Of a stretch of 64,000 nucleotides of DNA, positions 15,297 to 23,961 are shown one piece after another. Positions within the stretch are counted from its first letter, which is position 1, and each line of letters opens with the position of its first letter. This stretch comes from Rhodovulum visakhapatnamense (lineage in GTDB: Bacteria; Pseudomonadota; Alphaproteobacteria; Rhodobacterales; Rhodobacteraceae). The notes under the pieces were generated by a model that saw nothing but the letters and a program-made list of their open reading frames with translations, was not told the origin of the DNA and did not search any database. A program made the translations under genes and the position numbers. The stretch spans positions 24,139 to 88,138 of the forward strand of contig NZ_SOEB01000017.1 of the NCBI RefSeq assembly GCF_004365965.1, written 5' to 3'.

Positions 15297-15707
15297 ATGG
15301 CACCCTCAACCCCCATCACGGTCGAGGACCGGCGGCGACTCTGGCATCCGCGTGGGACGCTTTGTGCTGTCTGCCGGCAACCCACCCGTGGTTTTGGCTG
15401 GTTCGATCCGCACCGGTCGAAGCGGCCCCGGCCATCGGTCTGGTTCTGCTCGATGCCCTGCCAGTCCTTCTGGACGCGCTTCGCGCGGGAGCGTTTCGCC
15501 ATGGTTGACCTGACCGAGGAGGAGCGCGCCGCGATCACCGCCACCATGAAGCGCGTGGCGCTGCTGATGGACGAGATCGGCTGGGCCACCCCGCTCGGCG
15601 AACTGACCGAGGCGCAGGTGCGCGCGCTGATCGAGGAAGCCGTCGAGGGCTTCCGCGAGGCCATGTCCGACATCGCCCGGGCGCAGACGCCGGAGGTGCC
15701 ATTTTGA
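15297..15707 (+). CDS. Small phage protein with putative zinc site (DUF6511-like)
   Basis: 136 residues. The first half has CAVCRQPTRGFGWFDPH and VWFCSMPCQSFW, a likely four-Cys zinc knuckle. The second half is helical and acidic (LTEEERAAITATMKRVALLMDEIGWA). I associate this pattern with DUF6511 of alphaproteobacterial phages, with moderate certainty. It lies between the helicase and the Cas4-like nuclease, and its stop overlaps the TTG start of the latter. Confidence 0.6.
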   Translation: MAPSTPITVEDRRRLWHPRGTLCAVCRQPTRGFGWFDPHRSKRPRPSVWFCSMPCQSFWTRFARERFAMVDLTEEERAAITATMKRVALLMDEIGWATPLGELTEAQVRALIEEAVEGFREAMSDIARAQTPEVPF

Positions 15708-16474
15708 CCCTCGATTACAATCGCCGCCCCAGCTTCGCTGACCGGGTCAACGCCGCCGTCGATCGGGCGCTCACCGCCGATCAGGCCACGCGGCCGCCCC
15801 GCGACTATCTCGGCGGCTCGCGCCTCGGCCATGCCTGCGAGCGGGCGCTGCAATTCGAGTTCACGGCGACGCCGAAGGACGAGGGTCAGGACTTCAGCGG
15901 CCAGTCGCTGCGCATCTTCGCCATCGGGCACGCCCTCGAGGATCTGGCCGTCGCCTGGCTGCGCGGCGCGGGCTTCGACCTATACACCCGCAAGGGCAAC
16001 CGGCCCGATGGCGGCCAGTTCGGCTTCTCGGTCGCTGGCGGGCGCATCCGGGGCCATGTCGACGGCATCATTGCCGCCGGGCCCGAGGGCTTCGGTCTGG
16101 CCGTTCCCGCACTCTGGGAATGCAAGACGATGAACGCGAAGAACTGGCGGGCCTGCGTCAAGGACGGCGTGACGAAATCCAAGCCGGTCTACGCCGCTCA
16201 GATCGCGCTCTATCAGGCCTACTTGGAAACCAGCGTGCCCGGCATCTCGGCCGCGCCTGCACTCTTCACCGCGATCAACAAGGATACGGCCGAGCTCCAC
16301 CACGAGCTGGTCCCCTTCGACGCCGATCTCGCGCAGCGCATGTCGGATCGGGGCGTGCGGATCCTGCAGGCGACCGATGCGGGTGAGCTTCTGCCGCGCG
16401 TCGCCACCACACCCGACTTCTTCGAATGCCGCTTCTGCCCCTGGTCCGAGCGCTGCTGGAGGCTGCCGGCATGA
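15704..16474 (+). CDS. Cas4/RecB-like PD-(D/E)XK exonuclease
   Basis: 256 residues, starting at a TTG codon that overlaps the upstream stop (TTGA). It contains GSRLGHACERALQFEF near residue 37, GHVDGI and WECKTMNAKNW as the Asp...Glu-x-Lys catalytic core, and YAAQIALYQAYL as the RecB-type QhxxY motif. The C-terminus has CRFCPWSERC, which with an upstream Cys could hold an iron-sulfur cluster as in Cas4 and AddB. In phages with Sak4 and an SSB it probably resects DNA ends for annealing. Confidence 0.8.
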   Translation: MTLDYNRRPSFADRVNAAVDRALTADQATRPPRDYLGGSRLGHACERALQFEFTATPKDEGQDFSGQSLRIFAIGHALEDLAVAWLRGAGFDLYTRKGNRPDGGQFGFSVAGGRIRGHVDGIIAAGPEGFGLAVPALWECKTMNAKNWRACVKDGVTKSKPVYAAQIALYQAYLETSVPGISAAPALFTAINKDTAELHHELVPFDADLAQRMSDRGVRILQATDAGELLPRVATTPDFFECRFCPWSERCWRLPA

Positions 16475-18792
16475 GCGACGACGGCATCCTGCACTTCAAC
16501 CCGTGGATGGACTTCAACCACGGGCCGCCGTCGGAGAACCCTTTCGGCTGCGACCCCGACCCAGAGCAGATCGCCATCTTCCTCGATACGGTCTTCAGTT
16601 GGTGCGAGGGGCTGATCCCGCTCCGCGGTTTCGTCGACAAGGGTCAAGGCCGGGACGGCAAGCCGCACAACATCTGGATCCCGGCCGACGACACCGCGAC
16701 CGAGAAGCTCGCGACCTTCGCCGCGTGGGCGAACCGCGAGGGCGCGGCGGTCTATGTCATTCCCGGCACGGTTGAGGAACAGGGCCAAGCCCGCGCCGCC
16801 GACGTGCTGCAGATGCAGGCCATCGTCGTCGATCTCGACGCGGGCGATATCCCGGCCAAGCTGGACCATGTCACCCGCCACCTCGCCGCGCCCACGCTGA
16901 TCATCGAGAGCGGCGGGCGCACGCCCGAGGGCGCGGCGAAGCTCCATGTCTGGTGGAAACTGACCGAACCCGCCGAGGGCGAGGATCTGGCCACGCTGTG
17001 CCGCCTGCGCGGAGACATCGCGGTGAAGGTCGGCGGCGACACGCATTTCCGCTCGGCGCACCAGCCGATCAGGGTGCCTGGCACCGTCTATCACAAGCAC
17101 GGTCATCAACGCCTCGTGCAGATCCGCGAACATCGAGACGTCGAGGTGGACCTGGAGGATTTCGCCGAGAAGGTCGCTGAGATGCCGCCGCTGCCCGGTG
17201 TGGGCTTCGCCAGCGACGTTGCCGCGCCGACCGCGAAGCCCGGCATCGACGCGGTGCTCACCACGCCGGTGCGCGAAGGCGCGGTCGACGACTGGTCCCG
17301 TTTCCAGGGGGCCAGCGCCGCCATCGGCCATTACGTTCGTCTGGTGCACGAAGGCCGCCTTGACCCCTTCGCAGGCTGGGAGGCGATCTGCGGCTACAAC
17401 GCCGCCATGCTGCGCCCGTCCTGGCCGCTCGATCGGCTGATGGCCGAGTCCGAACGGCTCTGGGCGCTGCATGTGAAGCGCAACGGTCCGCCGCTCCTGC
17501 GCGCGGCCCGCGTTGATGCCCCGGTCAGCCCGCTGCCGACCTTCAGCCTCGGCGCGCTCCTCGACGACACGAGCCCGATGCCCGAGGACATCATCGGGCC
17601 GCGCGTGCTGACCCCGGGCGGGCTCCTCGTGCTGGGCGGTGCGCCCAAGGTCGGCAAGAGCGACTTCCTGATCTCTTGGCTCGTGCACATGGCGGCGGGC
17701 GTGCCGTTCCTCGGCTTCACGCCGCCCCGGCCGCTGCGCGTGTTCTATCTGCAGGCCGAGATCCAGTACCACTACCTGCGCGAGCGCATGCAGCAGATCG
17801 CGCTGCCCGCCGCCGTGATCGCTGCCGCGCGCGACACCTTCATCGCCACGCCGAAGCTGAAGTTGCTGCTCGACGCGGAGGGCGTCGCCCGCGTGGCCGA
17901 GGCGATCCGCGCCGCATTTCCCGACGCGCCACCCGACATCATCGTCATCGACCCGATCCGCAATCTCTTCGACGGCGGACCTGAGGGTGGCGGCGAGAAC
18001 GACAACACCGCCATGATGTTCTTCCTGAAGGACCGGGTGGAGCTTCTCCGCGAGGCGGTCAATGAGGACGCGGGCGTCATCCTCGCCCACCACACCCGCA
18101 AGGCCAGCAAGCACCAGGTCAAGGACGATCCGTTCCTCGCCCTCTCCGGCGCCAGCGCGCTGCGCGGCTTCTACACCTCGGGGCTGCTGATGCACCGGCC
18201 CGACGAGGACAGCAGCGTCCGCAGGCTGGAAATCGAACTGCGGAACGGCCCCGCACTGCCGGGCAAGCTGATCGACAAGGTGAAGGGCGAATGGGTCGAG
18301 CTGAACCCGATGAACGAGCGCCTGGTGCGCAAGGAGGTCGGCGCCAAACTCGATGCCGAACGGCTGCGCAAGCATGATGTCATCCTCGGCATGCTGCTGG
18401 ATGAGGCGGCGAGCGAGCGCCTCTACACCGCGATGCAGTTCGCCGAGACCTTCGAGAACCGGGGCGGTCTGGGCAGCAAGCATACGATCCGCGAGCGCCT
18501 CAGCGTGCTGGCGACCAAAGGCTTCGTGAAGTTCCTGCGCGATCCCTCGGGGTTCGGCTTCCCCGTCACCCGGTCGCGGTTCGGCTATCTCTGCGTCGAG
18601 GGCATGCAGTTCGGCGCGCACGTAGAGCATGTCGATCCAGACACCGGCGAGGTCACCACACCCGCCCGTCCGGTCCTGCCCAGCCACTTCAAATGCCCCC
18701 AATCCGGGCTCTGCCTGCAGGTCGAAAACCCCGCCGTCTGGGTCTACCCGGAGGGGCTCGAGGACGACCTCACTCATATGAGTGAGGCCTGA
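16471..18792 (+). CDS. Phage primase fused to a RepA-like hexameric helicase
   Basis: 773 residues from MSDDGILHFNPW. The N-terminal third resembles archaeo-eukaryotic primases (AIVVDLDAGD with acidic metal ligands, LHVWWKL, HQPIRVPGTVYHK). The central part is a RepA-type ATPase: Walker A LGGAPKVGKSDF, Walker B PDIIVIDPIRNLF, sensor VILAHHTRK. A C-terminal winged-helix-like part follows (TIRERLSVLATKGFVKFL). It overlaps the nuclease gene by ATGA and would drive phage replication. The final codons lie in a 20-bp palindrome. The start MSDDG was preferred over an upstream in-frame ATG because of the coupling. Confidence 0.85.
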   Translation: MSDDGILHFNPWMDFNHGPPSENPFGCDPDPEQIAIFLDTVFSWCEGLIPLRGFVDKGQGRDGKPHNIWIPADDTATEKLATFAAWANREGAAVYVIPGTVEEQGQARAADVLQMQAIVVDLDAGDIPAKLDHVTRHLAAPTLIIESGGRTPEGAAKLHVWWKLTEPAEGEDLATLCRLRGDIAVKVGGDTHFRSAHQPIRVPGTVYHKHGHQRLVQIREHRDVEVDLEDFAEKVAEMPPLPGVGFASDVAAPTAKPGIDAVLTTPVREGAVDDWSRFQGASAAIGHYVRLVHEGRLDPFAGWEAICGYNAAMLRPSWPLDRLMAESERLWALHVKRNGPPLLRAARVDAPVSPLPTFSLGALLDDTSPMPEDIIGPRVLTPGGLLVLGGAPKVGKSDFLISWLVHMAAGVPFLGFTPPRPLRVFYLQAEIQYHYLRERMQQIALPAAVIAAARDTFIATPKLKLLLDAEGVARVAEAIRAAFPDAPPDIIVIDPIRNLFDGGPEGGGENDNTAMMFFLKDRVELLREAVNEDAGVILAHHTRKASKHQVKDDPFLALSGASALRGFYTSGLLMHRPDEDSSVRRLEIELRNGPALPGKLIDKVKGEWVELNPMNERLVRKEVGAKLDAERLRKHDVILGMLLDEAASERLYTAMQFAETFENRGGLGSKHTIRERLSVLATKGFVKFLRDPSGFGFPVTRSRFGYLCVEGMQFGAHVEHVDPDTGEVTTPARPVLPSHFKCPQSGLCLQVENPAVWVYPEGLEDDLTHMSEA
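18768..18787. promoter_or_regulatory. 20-bp perfect palindrome at the end of the primase gene
   Basis: CCTCACTCATATGAGTGAGG, a perfect inverted repeat overlapping the last codons of the primase gene. A partial copy of its centre (ACTCATATGA) follows at 18792-18801. It could be an operator or a short RNA hairpin; there is no T-run, so an intrinsic terminator is unlikely. Confidence 0.5.
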
Positions 18793-19132
18793 CTCATATG
18801 ACAGCGCCAACTGTGCACTCAACGAAATCAACGGGTTACGGGCAAATAAGAGTTAGGTCCCTGACTCATGCCCGAAGACTTCATGAAGTCTTATTACCTA
18901 ATGATTTCAGCCACTTGTTCTCCCCGGAACAGTTAGGTGTCAAACCCCCATACTACGTATGGGAGGGCTACCCCACAGGGTTGGCCACTCCTCCCATACG
19001 TCCGGGTCAGCCGCGCGCGCCGCCGTGACGGTGTGTTGTGCTTTCCGATCCGACGACGCCGGCCCCGTACCGCCAAGCACCAGACCGCCGTCGTCTTCCA
19101 CCACCACAGGCCACCGGCAAAGGAGACCCATC
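18793..19132. other. 340-base spacer with inverted repeats, no convincing gene
   Basis: Lower GC than its surroundings. It holds the palindrome half-copies at its left end and a 12-bp inverted repeat ACGTATGGGAGG/CCTCCCATACGT (18955-18966 and 18990-19001, 23-base loop). A short open frame from 18798 has no family features and no good ribosome site, and was not called. The last 20 bases carry the AAAGGAG site of the resolvase gene. This is the likely control region for the downstream phage block. Confidence 0.5.
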
Positions 19133-19672
19133 ATGGCTCAGCCGACTCTGATCCCGAATTGCGACGGCGCAAGGTTTGAATCGCTGCCGCTCGACACACC
19201 CCGCAACCGCTGCATCCTCGCGCTCGACCTCGGCACCTCGACCGGCTGGGCGATCCGCGGCCATGACGGCCTGATTACCAGCGGGACCGTCTCGCTGCGC
19301 CCCGGCCGCTTCGATGGCGGCGGCATGCGCTACCTGCGCTTCACCAACTGGCTGACCGAGATCGACCGGCTGTCCGGGCCCGTCGCCGCCATCTGGTTCG
19401 AGGAAGTCCGCCGCCACGCAGGGACCGACGCGAGCCACATCTATGGCGGGCTGATGGCCACGCTGACTGCATGGGCCGAGCTGCGGGGCGTGCCCTACGA
19501 GGGCGTCCCGGTCGGTACGATCAAGCGCCACGCCTCGGGCAAGGGCAACGCCGACAAGGCCGCCATGGTCGCCGCCGTCCGCTCCCGCGGCTTCAGCCCC
19601 GCTGACGACAACGAGGCCGACGCCATCGCCATCCTGCTCTGGGCGATCGAGACGAAGGGAGGTGTCGCATGA
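19133..19672 (+). CDS. RuvC-like Holliday junction resolvase
   Basis: 179 residues. RNase H-fold motifs: ILALDLGTSTGWAI (first Asp), IWFEEVRRH (Glu) and DDNEADAIAILLW (final acidic pair), the order seen in RuvC and phage RuvC-like nucleases. It would cut branched DNA before packaging. The start MAQPTL follows AAAGGAG. It overlaps the next small gene by ATGA and opens a new transcription block after the palindrome-bearing spacer. Confidence 0.85.
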   Translation: MAQPTLIPNCDGARFESLPLDTPRNRCILALDLGTSTGWAIRGHDGLITSGTVSLRPGRFDGGGMRYLRFTNWLTEIDRLSGPVAAIWFEEVRRHAGTDASHIYGGLMATLTAWAELRGVPYEGVPVGTIKRHASGKGNADKAAMVAAVRSRGFSPADDNEADAIAILLWAIETKGGVA

Positions 19673-19869
19673 GATGGCACCCCCATGGCTACGGCGGTCG
19701 GCGCCGCGATCCCGAGCAGGTCAAGCGTGAGGGCTGGCGGGAACAGGGCGTCCTCGCGGTCTCCGCCGATGACGACCGCCTCACCTGGCCCGAGCGTGAA
19801 CTGGTCCGCCAGCTGGGCGAGAAGCTCTACGGCCCGCGCCCGTCCGACAGGGAGGCGCGTCATGGCTGA
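19669..19869 (+). CDS. Small phage protein, unknown
   Basis: 66 residues, strongly basic at the start (MRWHPHGYGGRRRDPEQVKREGW) with a helical acidic end (LTWPERELVRQLGEKLYG). It is coupled to the resolvase gene by ATGA and overlaps the next gene by eight bases. No family was recognised. Its place between a resolvase and a possible DNA-binding protein suggests an accessory role, without further support. Confidence 0.6.
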   Translation: MRWHPHGYGGRRRDPEQVKREGWREQGVLAVSADDDRLTWPERELVRQLGEKLYGPRPSDREARHG

Positions 19870-20242
19870 TCGGGAATGGACCGCGGACTGCGTCGCCGAT
19901 CATTTCGAGGAGGCGTTCCGCACCCTGCGCAAGCTGCCGCCGGTGAAGGCGCAGGGCTATTTCAACACCTGGCCCGACATCGTGCGGACCAGCCGCGAGA
20001 TCGCGGCGATGGAACCCCAGCCGATGCGGGTCTGGCCCTCGGCCGCTGCGATCACCCGGCTCGAGGAGACCTTCGACTGGGTGCTCTGGATCGAGGAGGC
20101 GGAGCGCAAGCTGGTCTGGTCGCGTGCGGCCCGGGTGCCGTGGAAGCAGATCAGCGGCGAGCTGGGGTGCGACCGCACGACCGCCTGGCGTCGCTGGCAG
20201 CTGGCGCTGACCAAGATCGCTGCGCGCCTGAATGCGCAGTGA
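19862..20242 (+). CDS. Phage protein with C-terminal HTH (DUF6362-like)
   Basis: 126 residues, MADREWTADCVADHFEEAFRTL onward. The C-terminal part (VPWKQISGELGCDRTTAWRRWQLALTKIAARLN) is a clear helix-turn-helix of the kind that ends phage DUF6362 proteins. The N-terminal part is helical with aromatic residues. It is the last gene of the resolvase block; a hairpin lies about 70 bases behind it. It could be a late regulator or a small terminase-like DNA binder. Confidence 0.6.
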   Translation: MADREWTADCVADHFEEAFRTLRKLPPVKAQGYFNTWPDIVRTSREIAAMEPQPMRVWPSAAAITRLEETFDWVLWIEEAERKLVWSRAARVPWKQISGELGCDRTTAWRRWQLALTKIAARLNAQ

Positions 20243-20660
20243 CTCCAATATGTTGCAACACTTTTTCCTTCGACATCTGCAACATGATCATGCTATTCCG
20301 AAGGCAAGATGGGGAGAGTGCGCTGGAAAGCTCGCTCTCCCCTTTGCGTTGACGGGGCTCTTCTGGACCCCGGTATCCAGCGAGGGTCCGGCGGGGGTCC
20401 ATCCCACGGCAGTTTCCGGTTCCTTCCTGGCGACATTCGTATGCTGGCGGGCGAAGCGCGCAATATCGCCAGCGTAAGGGCCGATTTTTTGGGAAGCCAC
20501 CCGGAAGCCGGAGCCACGCGCACCTCGCGCAAACACCAATGAACGCTGGCCTTCCGACCGGAGACCGCCGGTAGCCGCTGGACCCCGCTTGGAGTCCAGC
20601 GCGGCATCCGGTGTCCGGAATCCAGCCAGCATCCACCTGAACATCGGAAACCACCCGACC
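20243..20660. other. 418-base non-coding spacer with palindromic dispersed repeats
   Basis: No gene is supported. It has a hairpin at 20311-20345 and two copies of a small palindromic unit, CTGGACCCCGGTATCCAGCG (20363-20382) and CTGGACCCCGCT...GTCCAGCG (20578-20601). Such CTGGACCCCGG-type units are scattered through alphaproteobacterial chromosomes, so the spacer may have captured host intergenic DNA. Confidence 0.5.
20311..20345 (+). terminator. Hairpin with short T-run behind the HTH gene
   Basis: Arms GGGGAGAG (20311-20318) and CTCTCCCC (20335-20342), extended inward by partly matching GC pairs and followed by TTT. It is a plausible but weak intrinsic terminator for the resolvase block. 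Confidence 0.45.
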
Positions 20661-22037
20661 ATGACCCTGAGCTTTGCCCCGGATCGGATCGAAACCTGGC
20701 CGCTGGCCAAGCTGCAGCCCTACGCGAAGAACGCGAAGGCGCATGGCGCGGACCAAGTCGCGAAGATCGCCGCCAGCATGGCCGAATTCGGCTGGACCGT
20801 TCCATGCCTAGTGGCAGAGGACGGCGAACTGATCGCCGGGCATGGCCGAGTGCTGGCAGCGACGCAGCTGGCGCTGACCGAAGCGCCGGTGATCGTGCTG
20901 GGGCACCTGACCGATGCGCAGCGCCGCGCATACCGGATCGCGGACAACAAGCTGACCGAACTCGGCACCTGGGACGAGGCGCTGCTGTCGGCGGAACTGA
21001 ACGACCTGCTGGCCGAGGACTTCGACCTGTCGCTGGTCGGCTTCTCCGACGGCGAGTTGGACAAGCTGCTGGCCTACGTCGCGGAAGACGACGGTGAAGA
21101 AGGTGGAGCCGGGGGCTCCGTGCCGCCGGTGACCATCCCCGAACCACCGCGCAATCCGGCGTCACGGCCGGGCGACCTGTGGTTCCTCGGCGACCATCGG
21201 TTGCTGTGCGGCGACAGCACCAGCCATGACGACGTGCGCCGCCTGATGAATGGTGAGCGGGCGATCCTGTTCGCGACCGACCCGCCATACCTCGTCGACT
21301 ACGACGGCTCGAACCACCCGACGCGGAACAAGGACTGGTCGGCGTCCTACGGCACGACCTGGGACGACAGTTCACAGGGCGCGGAGCTCTACGACGGCTT
21401 CATTGCGGCAGCCGTGGCGGAAGCCATCACCGAGGACGCCGCCTGGTATTGCTGGCACGCCTCGCGCCGCCAGGCGATGCTGGAAGCCTGTTGGGAGAAG
21501 GCGGGCGCCTTCGTCCATCAGCAGATCATTTGGGTGAAGGATCGCGGTGTCCTGACCCGCTCCCACTACCTCTGGAAGCATGAGCCCTGCTTCATGGGCT
21601 GGCGCCGCCCGAACCGCCCGCCGAAGGTGGCCGAGCAGACGCTGCCCTCGACCTGGGAGATGCCCAGCTTCGCCAAGGACGAGCGGCCCGATCACCCGAC
21701 GCCGAAGCCGCTCGACGCCTTCGGCATCCCGATGCGCCAGCATGTCACCCGTGGTGGCCTCTGCTACGAGCCGTTCTCCGGCTCCGGCTCGCAAGTCATG
21801 GCGGGCGAGGCCAATGGCCGCCGCGTCTTCGCAATGGAGATCAGCCCCGCCTATGTCGATGTCGCCGTGGAACGCTGGCAGGCCGAGACCGGCAAGGAAG
21901 CGGTCCTCGACGGTGACGGGCGGACCTTCGCGCAGGTGAGAACCGAGCGGCTGGGCGACGATGCCGACGCCCGGGCCGATACGCCGGACACGGACGCCGC
22001 CCCCGAACCCGCGCGCAAGCGCAAGACCGCCGCATGA
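20661..22037 (+). CDS. ParB-like domain fused to a DNA methyltransferase
   Basis: 458 residues. Residues 1 to about 110 form a ParB/sulfiredoxin-like domain (KLQPYAKNAKAHGADQVAKIAASMAEFGWTVPCLV, ELIAGHGRVLAA, YRIADNKLTELG). The rest is a DNA methylase of the N6/N4 type with TDPPYLVDYDGSN as the catalytic DPPY motif and CYEPFSGSGSQ as the AdoMet motif. Such ParB-methylase fusions are common in phages and probably protect phage DNA against host restriction. It overlaps the next small membrane protein gene by ATGA. Confidence 0.9.
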   Translation: MTLSFAPDRIETWPLAKLQPYAKNAKAHGADQVAKIAASMAEFGWTVPCLVAEDGELIAGHGRVLAATQLALTEAPVIVLGHLTDAQRRAYRIADNKLTELGTWDEALLSAELNDLLAEDFDLSLVGFSDGELDKLLAYVAEDDGEEGGAGGSVPPVTIPEPPRNPASRPGDLWFLGDHRLLCGDSTSHDDVRRLMNGERAILFATDPPYLVDYDGSNHPTRNKDWSASYGTTWDDSSQGAELYDGFIAAAVAEAITEDAAWYCWHASRRQAMLEACWEKAGAFVHQQIIWVKDRGVLTRSHYLWKHEPCFMGWRRPNRPPKVAEQTLPSTWEMPSFAKDERPDHPTPKPLDAFGIPMRQHVTRGGLCYEPFSGSGSQVMAGEANGRRVFAMEISPAYVDVAVERWQAETGKEAVLDGDGRTFAQVRTERLGDDADARADTPDTDAAPEPARKRKTAA

Positions 22038-22258
22038 AGCAGTCCCGCCTCATGTCGCTGGTCGAGTCCGTCGCCAACGTGATCGTCGGCTACGGCGTCG
22101 CCGTGGTCACGCAGATCCTGATCTTCCCGATCTTCGGCCTGCACACGACGCTGGCGCAGAACCTGAAGATGGGCGCCATCTTCACTATCGTGTCGATAGC
22201 GCGTTCCTTCGCCCTGCGGCGGGTGTTCGAGGCGATCCGGATGCGGACCGCCAAATGA
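22034..22258 (+). CDS. Small two-helix membrane protein (DUF7220-like)
   Basis: 74 residues with two hydrophobic segments (VANVIVGYGVAVVTQILIFPIFG and AIFTIVSIARSFAL) and a basic end. Small proteins of this kind follow the methyltransferase in many alphaproteobacterial prophages; I recall the label DUF7220 but cannot confirm it. Coupled by ATGA to the methylase gene. The function is unknown. Confidence 0.65.
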   Translation: MKQSRLMSLVESVANVIVGYGVAVVTQILIFPIFGLHTTLAQNLKMGAIFTIVSIARSFALRRVFEAIRMRTAK

Positions 22259-22311
22259 TCGACCGCCGCCCCTGTGGGACGGCGGCCATCAACTTGGCGG
22301 GGTCCGGTGCC

Positions 22312-22884
22312 TCAGGCGGCGGGGAGCTTGTACACGCGCCCCCGGTTCTCGACCTTCTCCGAGGTCACTTCGAGCCCGAGCTTCTTCTTAAGCGCCCCGG
22401 CCATCGCGCCGCGCACCGTGTGCGACTGCCAGCCCGTCGCGGCCATGATCTCCTCGATGGTCGCGCCGTGCGGCGCGCGCAGCATGGCGATCAGGGTAGC
22501 CTGCTTGGTGCCCTCGCGCGGTGTGCGCGTCTTTGGCGCAGCCTTCGGTTCGGTGGGGGTGTCCGGCGCGGGCTCCATGGTCGGCGCGTCCGTCGCGCCC
22601 GCAGGCGCGGTGTTCCCGTCCTCGGGCTCGATCCCGATTGCGGCGAGGCCTGTGTCGGTCGCGACCAGCGTGACGCCTTGGCCGTCGCCGGTCTCGCGCC
22701 AGACGGGCTCGCCCTTGCGCGTGTCGGCGTCGACCTCCTCGAGGAAGCCCTTGGCGAGCATCGCGCCGACCACCTTGGCGGCGGCGCCGCCGCGGAGCGA
22801 GCCGGGCAGCGGCAGGACGTTGCGGTCCTCACGTTGCGCGGCGGCGCTGAGGATCACGAGCTGGGTATCGGAAAGCTTGGTCAT
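22312..22884 (-). CDS. DUF3489 domain protein
   Basis: 190 residues. The N-terminal part is helical (LSDTQLVILSAAAQREDRNVLPLP), the middle is a Pro/Ala/Thr linker (about residues 90-125), and the C-terminus is a winged-helix-like DUF3489 domain: GTKQATLIAMLRAPHGATIEEIMAATGWQSHTVRGAMAGALKKKLGL. It lies on the minus strand inside an otherwise plus-strand prophage, next to another minus-strand gene, so the pair probably has its own promoter. A regulatory, DNA-binding role is plausible. Confidence 0.8.
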   Translation of the reverse strand: MTKLSDTQLVILSAAAQREDRNVLPLPGSLRGGAAAKVVGAMLAKGFLEEVDADTRKGEPVWRETGDGQGVTLVATDTGLAAIGIEPEDGNTAPAGATDAPTMEPAPDTPTEPKAAPKTRTPREGTKQATLIAMLRAPHGATIEEIMAATGWQSHTVRGAMAGALKKKLGLEVTSEKVENRGRVYKLPAA

Positions 22885-22980
22885 GGGGTCGTCTCCGTGT
22901 TCGGGGCCCGCGACATGCGGCGCCTTCTACGACCCCGAGCCGCGCAGGGCGCGCGGCGGGAGTTCCGGCGGTGACGGAGA

Positions 22981-23253
22981 TCAGCGGGTGTGTTCGCCTT
23001 CGCCGAAAGCGCTGTCGGTGATGCGCTTCAGGAGGCTGGCGTAGTGTTCGAGGGTGCCGACCATCGCCCAGCCCGCCTCGTCAGGGGCGCAGTTGAAATG
23101 GTCGTCGCTGAGCGCCTGCAGGCGGGCGAGCATCTCGTCGATCTCGTCCTTCTTGCCGATGAAGGCGGCGAGTGCCGCTTCCTTGTTCCGGCGCGCCTTC
23201 TCGGCGCGGGCCTCAAAGCGCGGGGTGGTGATCGGGTTCAGGCGGGTGGTCAT
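22981..23253 (-). CDS. Small helical phage protein, unknown
   Basis: 90 residues, MTTRLNPITTPRFEARAEKARRNKEAALAA onward. Basic helical start, then LARLQALSDDHFNCAPDEAGWAMVGTLEHYASLLKRITDSAF. It precedes the DUF3489 gene on the same strand with 96 bases between. No function is recognised. The 111 bases to the divergent terminase gene probably hold promoters for both directions. Confidence 0.6.
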   Translation of the reverse strand: MTTRLNPITTPRFEARAEKARRNKEAALAAFIGKKDEIDEMLARLQALSDDHFNCAPDEAGWAMVGTLEHYASLLKRITDSAFGEGEHTR

Positions 23254-23364
23254 CGTAGTGGCTCCTTGGTGAGTTGCATCGCTTCGTTGGAGTGACGTTC
23301 GCTCTGTCCGCCGTGCTTATCAACTCGATAGGCATATGATCTTGAATGATAATCGGAGCCGTCG

Positions 23365-23961
23365 ATGCAGGGCATGAGCGAGCGCCAGTACGCCGCGCAT
23401 GTCGGGCTGTCGCGGGGCGCGATCCAGAAGGCCAAGGCCGCCGAGCGGCTGGTCCTCTATCCCGACGGCAGCATCAACGCGGCCGCCAGCGACGCCAGAC
23501 GTGCCGAGACGACCGACCCGTCCAAGACCCGCAAGCCGCCCACGCCGAAGCTGAAGCCCGTCCCCGAGGCGGCCGTGGCCGCTGTTGGCGACACGCTGCG
23601 TGAACAGGGGCTGGCAGTCCCGGCCGTCGGCGGCGGCACGACCTTCCTGCAGGCGAAGACCGCGAACGAGGTGCTGAAAGCGCAGGAGCGGCGCATCCGG
23701 CTGCAGAAGCTGAAGGGGGAGTTGATCGAGCGGGCGCGCGCGCTGGCGCTGGTGTTCCGCCTGGCGCGGGAGGAACGGGACGCGTGGGTGACCTGGCCTG
23801 CGCGCGCGGCGGCGCTGATGGCGGCCGAACTGTCAGCCTCGTGCGCCGACGTGACCGGCCAGCAGATCACCGTGGAGCCAGCCGCGATGCAGAAGGTCCT
23901 GGAGAAACATGTACGCGCCCACCTCGACGAACTCGCCGAGGTCCGGCCCGACTTCCGGTGA
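23365..23961 (+). CDS. Terminase small subunit
   Basis: 198 residues. It starts with a DNA-binding HTH (MSERQYAAHVGLSRGAIQKAKAAERL), then a Pro/Lys linker and a long helical part (KTANEVLKAQERRIRLQKLKGELIERARALALVFRLAREERDAW) typical of gpNu1-like small subunits. It recognises the packaging site and recruits the large subunit. It overlaps the large subunit gene by 53 bases, as in many phages. GGAG lies eight bases before the start. Confidence 0.8.
   Translation: MQGMSERQYAAHVGLSRGAIQKAKAAERLVLYPDGSINAAASDARRAETTDPSKTRKPPTPKLKPVPEAAVAAVGDTLREQGLAVPAVGGGTTFLQAKTANEVLKAQERRIRLQKLKGELIERARALALVFRLAREERDAWVTWPARAAALMAAELSASCADVTGQQITVEPAAMQKVLEKHVRAHLDELAEVRPDFR

Noticed and set aside
16219..18831. 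870-residue open frame on the minus strand opposite the primase
   Set aside because: Shadow of the GC-rich primase gene; Arg/His/Gly-rich, no family features, whereas the plus-strand frame has clear Walker and primase motifs.
18798..19028. 76-residue open frame in the spacer behind the primase
   Set aside because: Poor ribosome site, overlaps palindromic control-type sequence, no conserved pattern.
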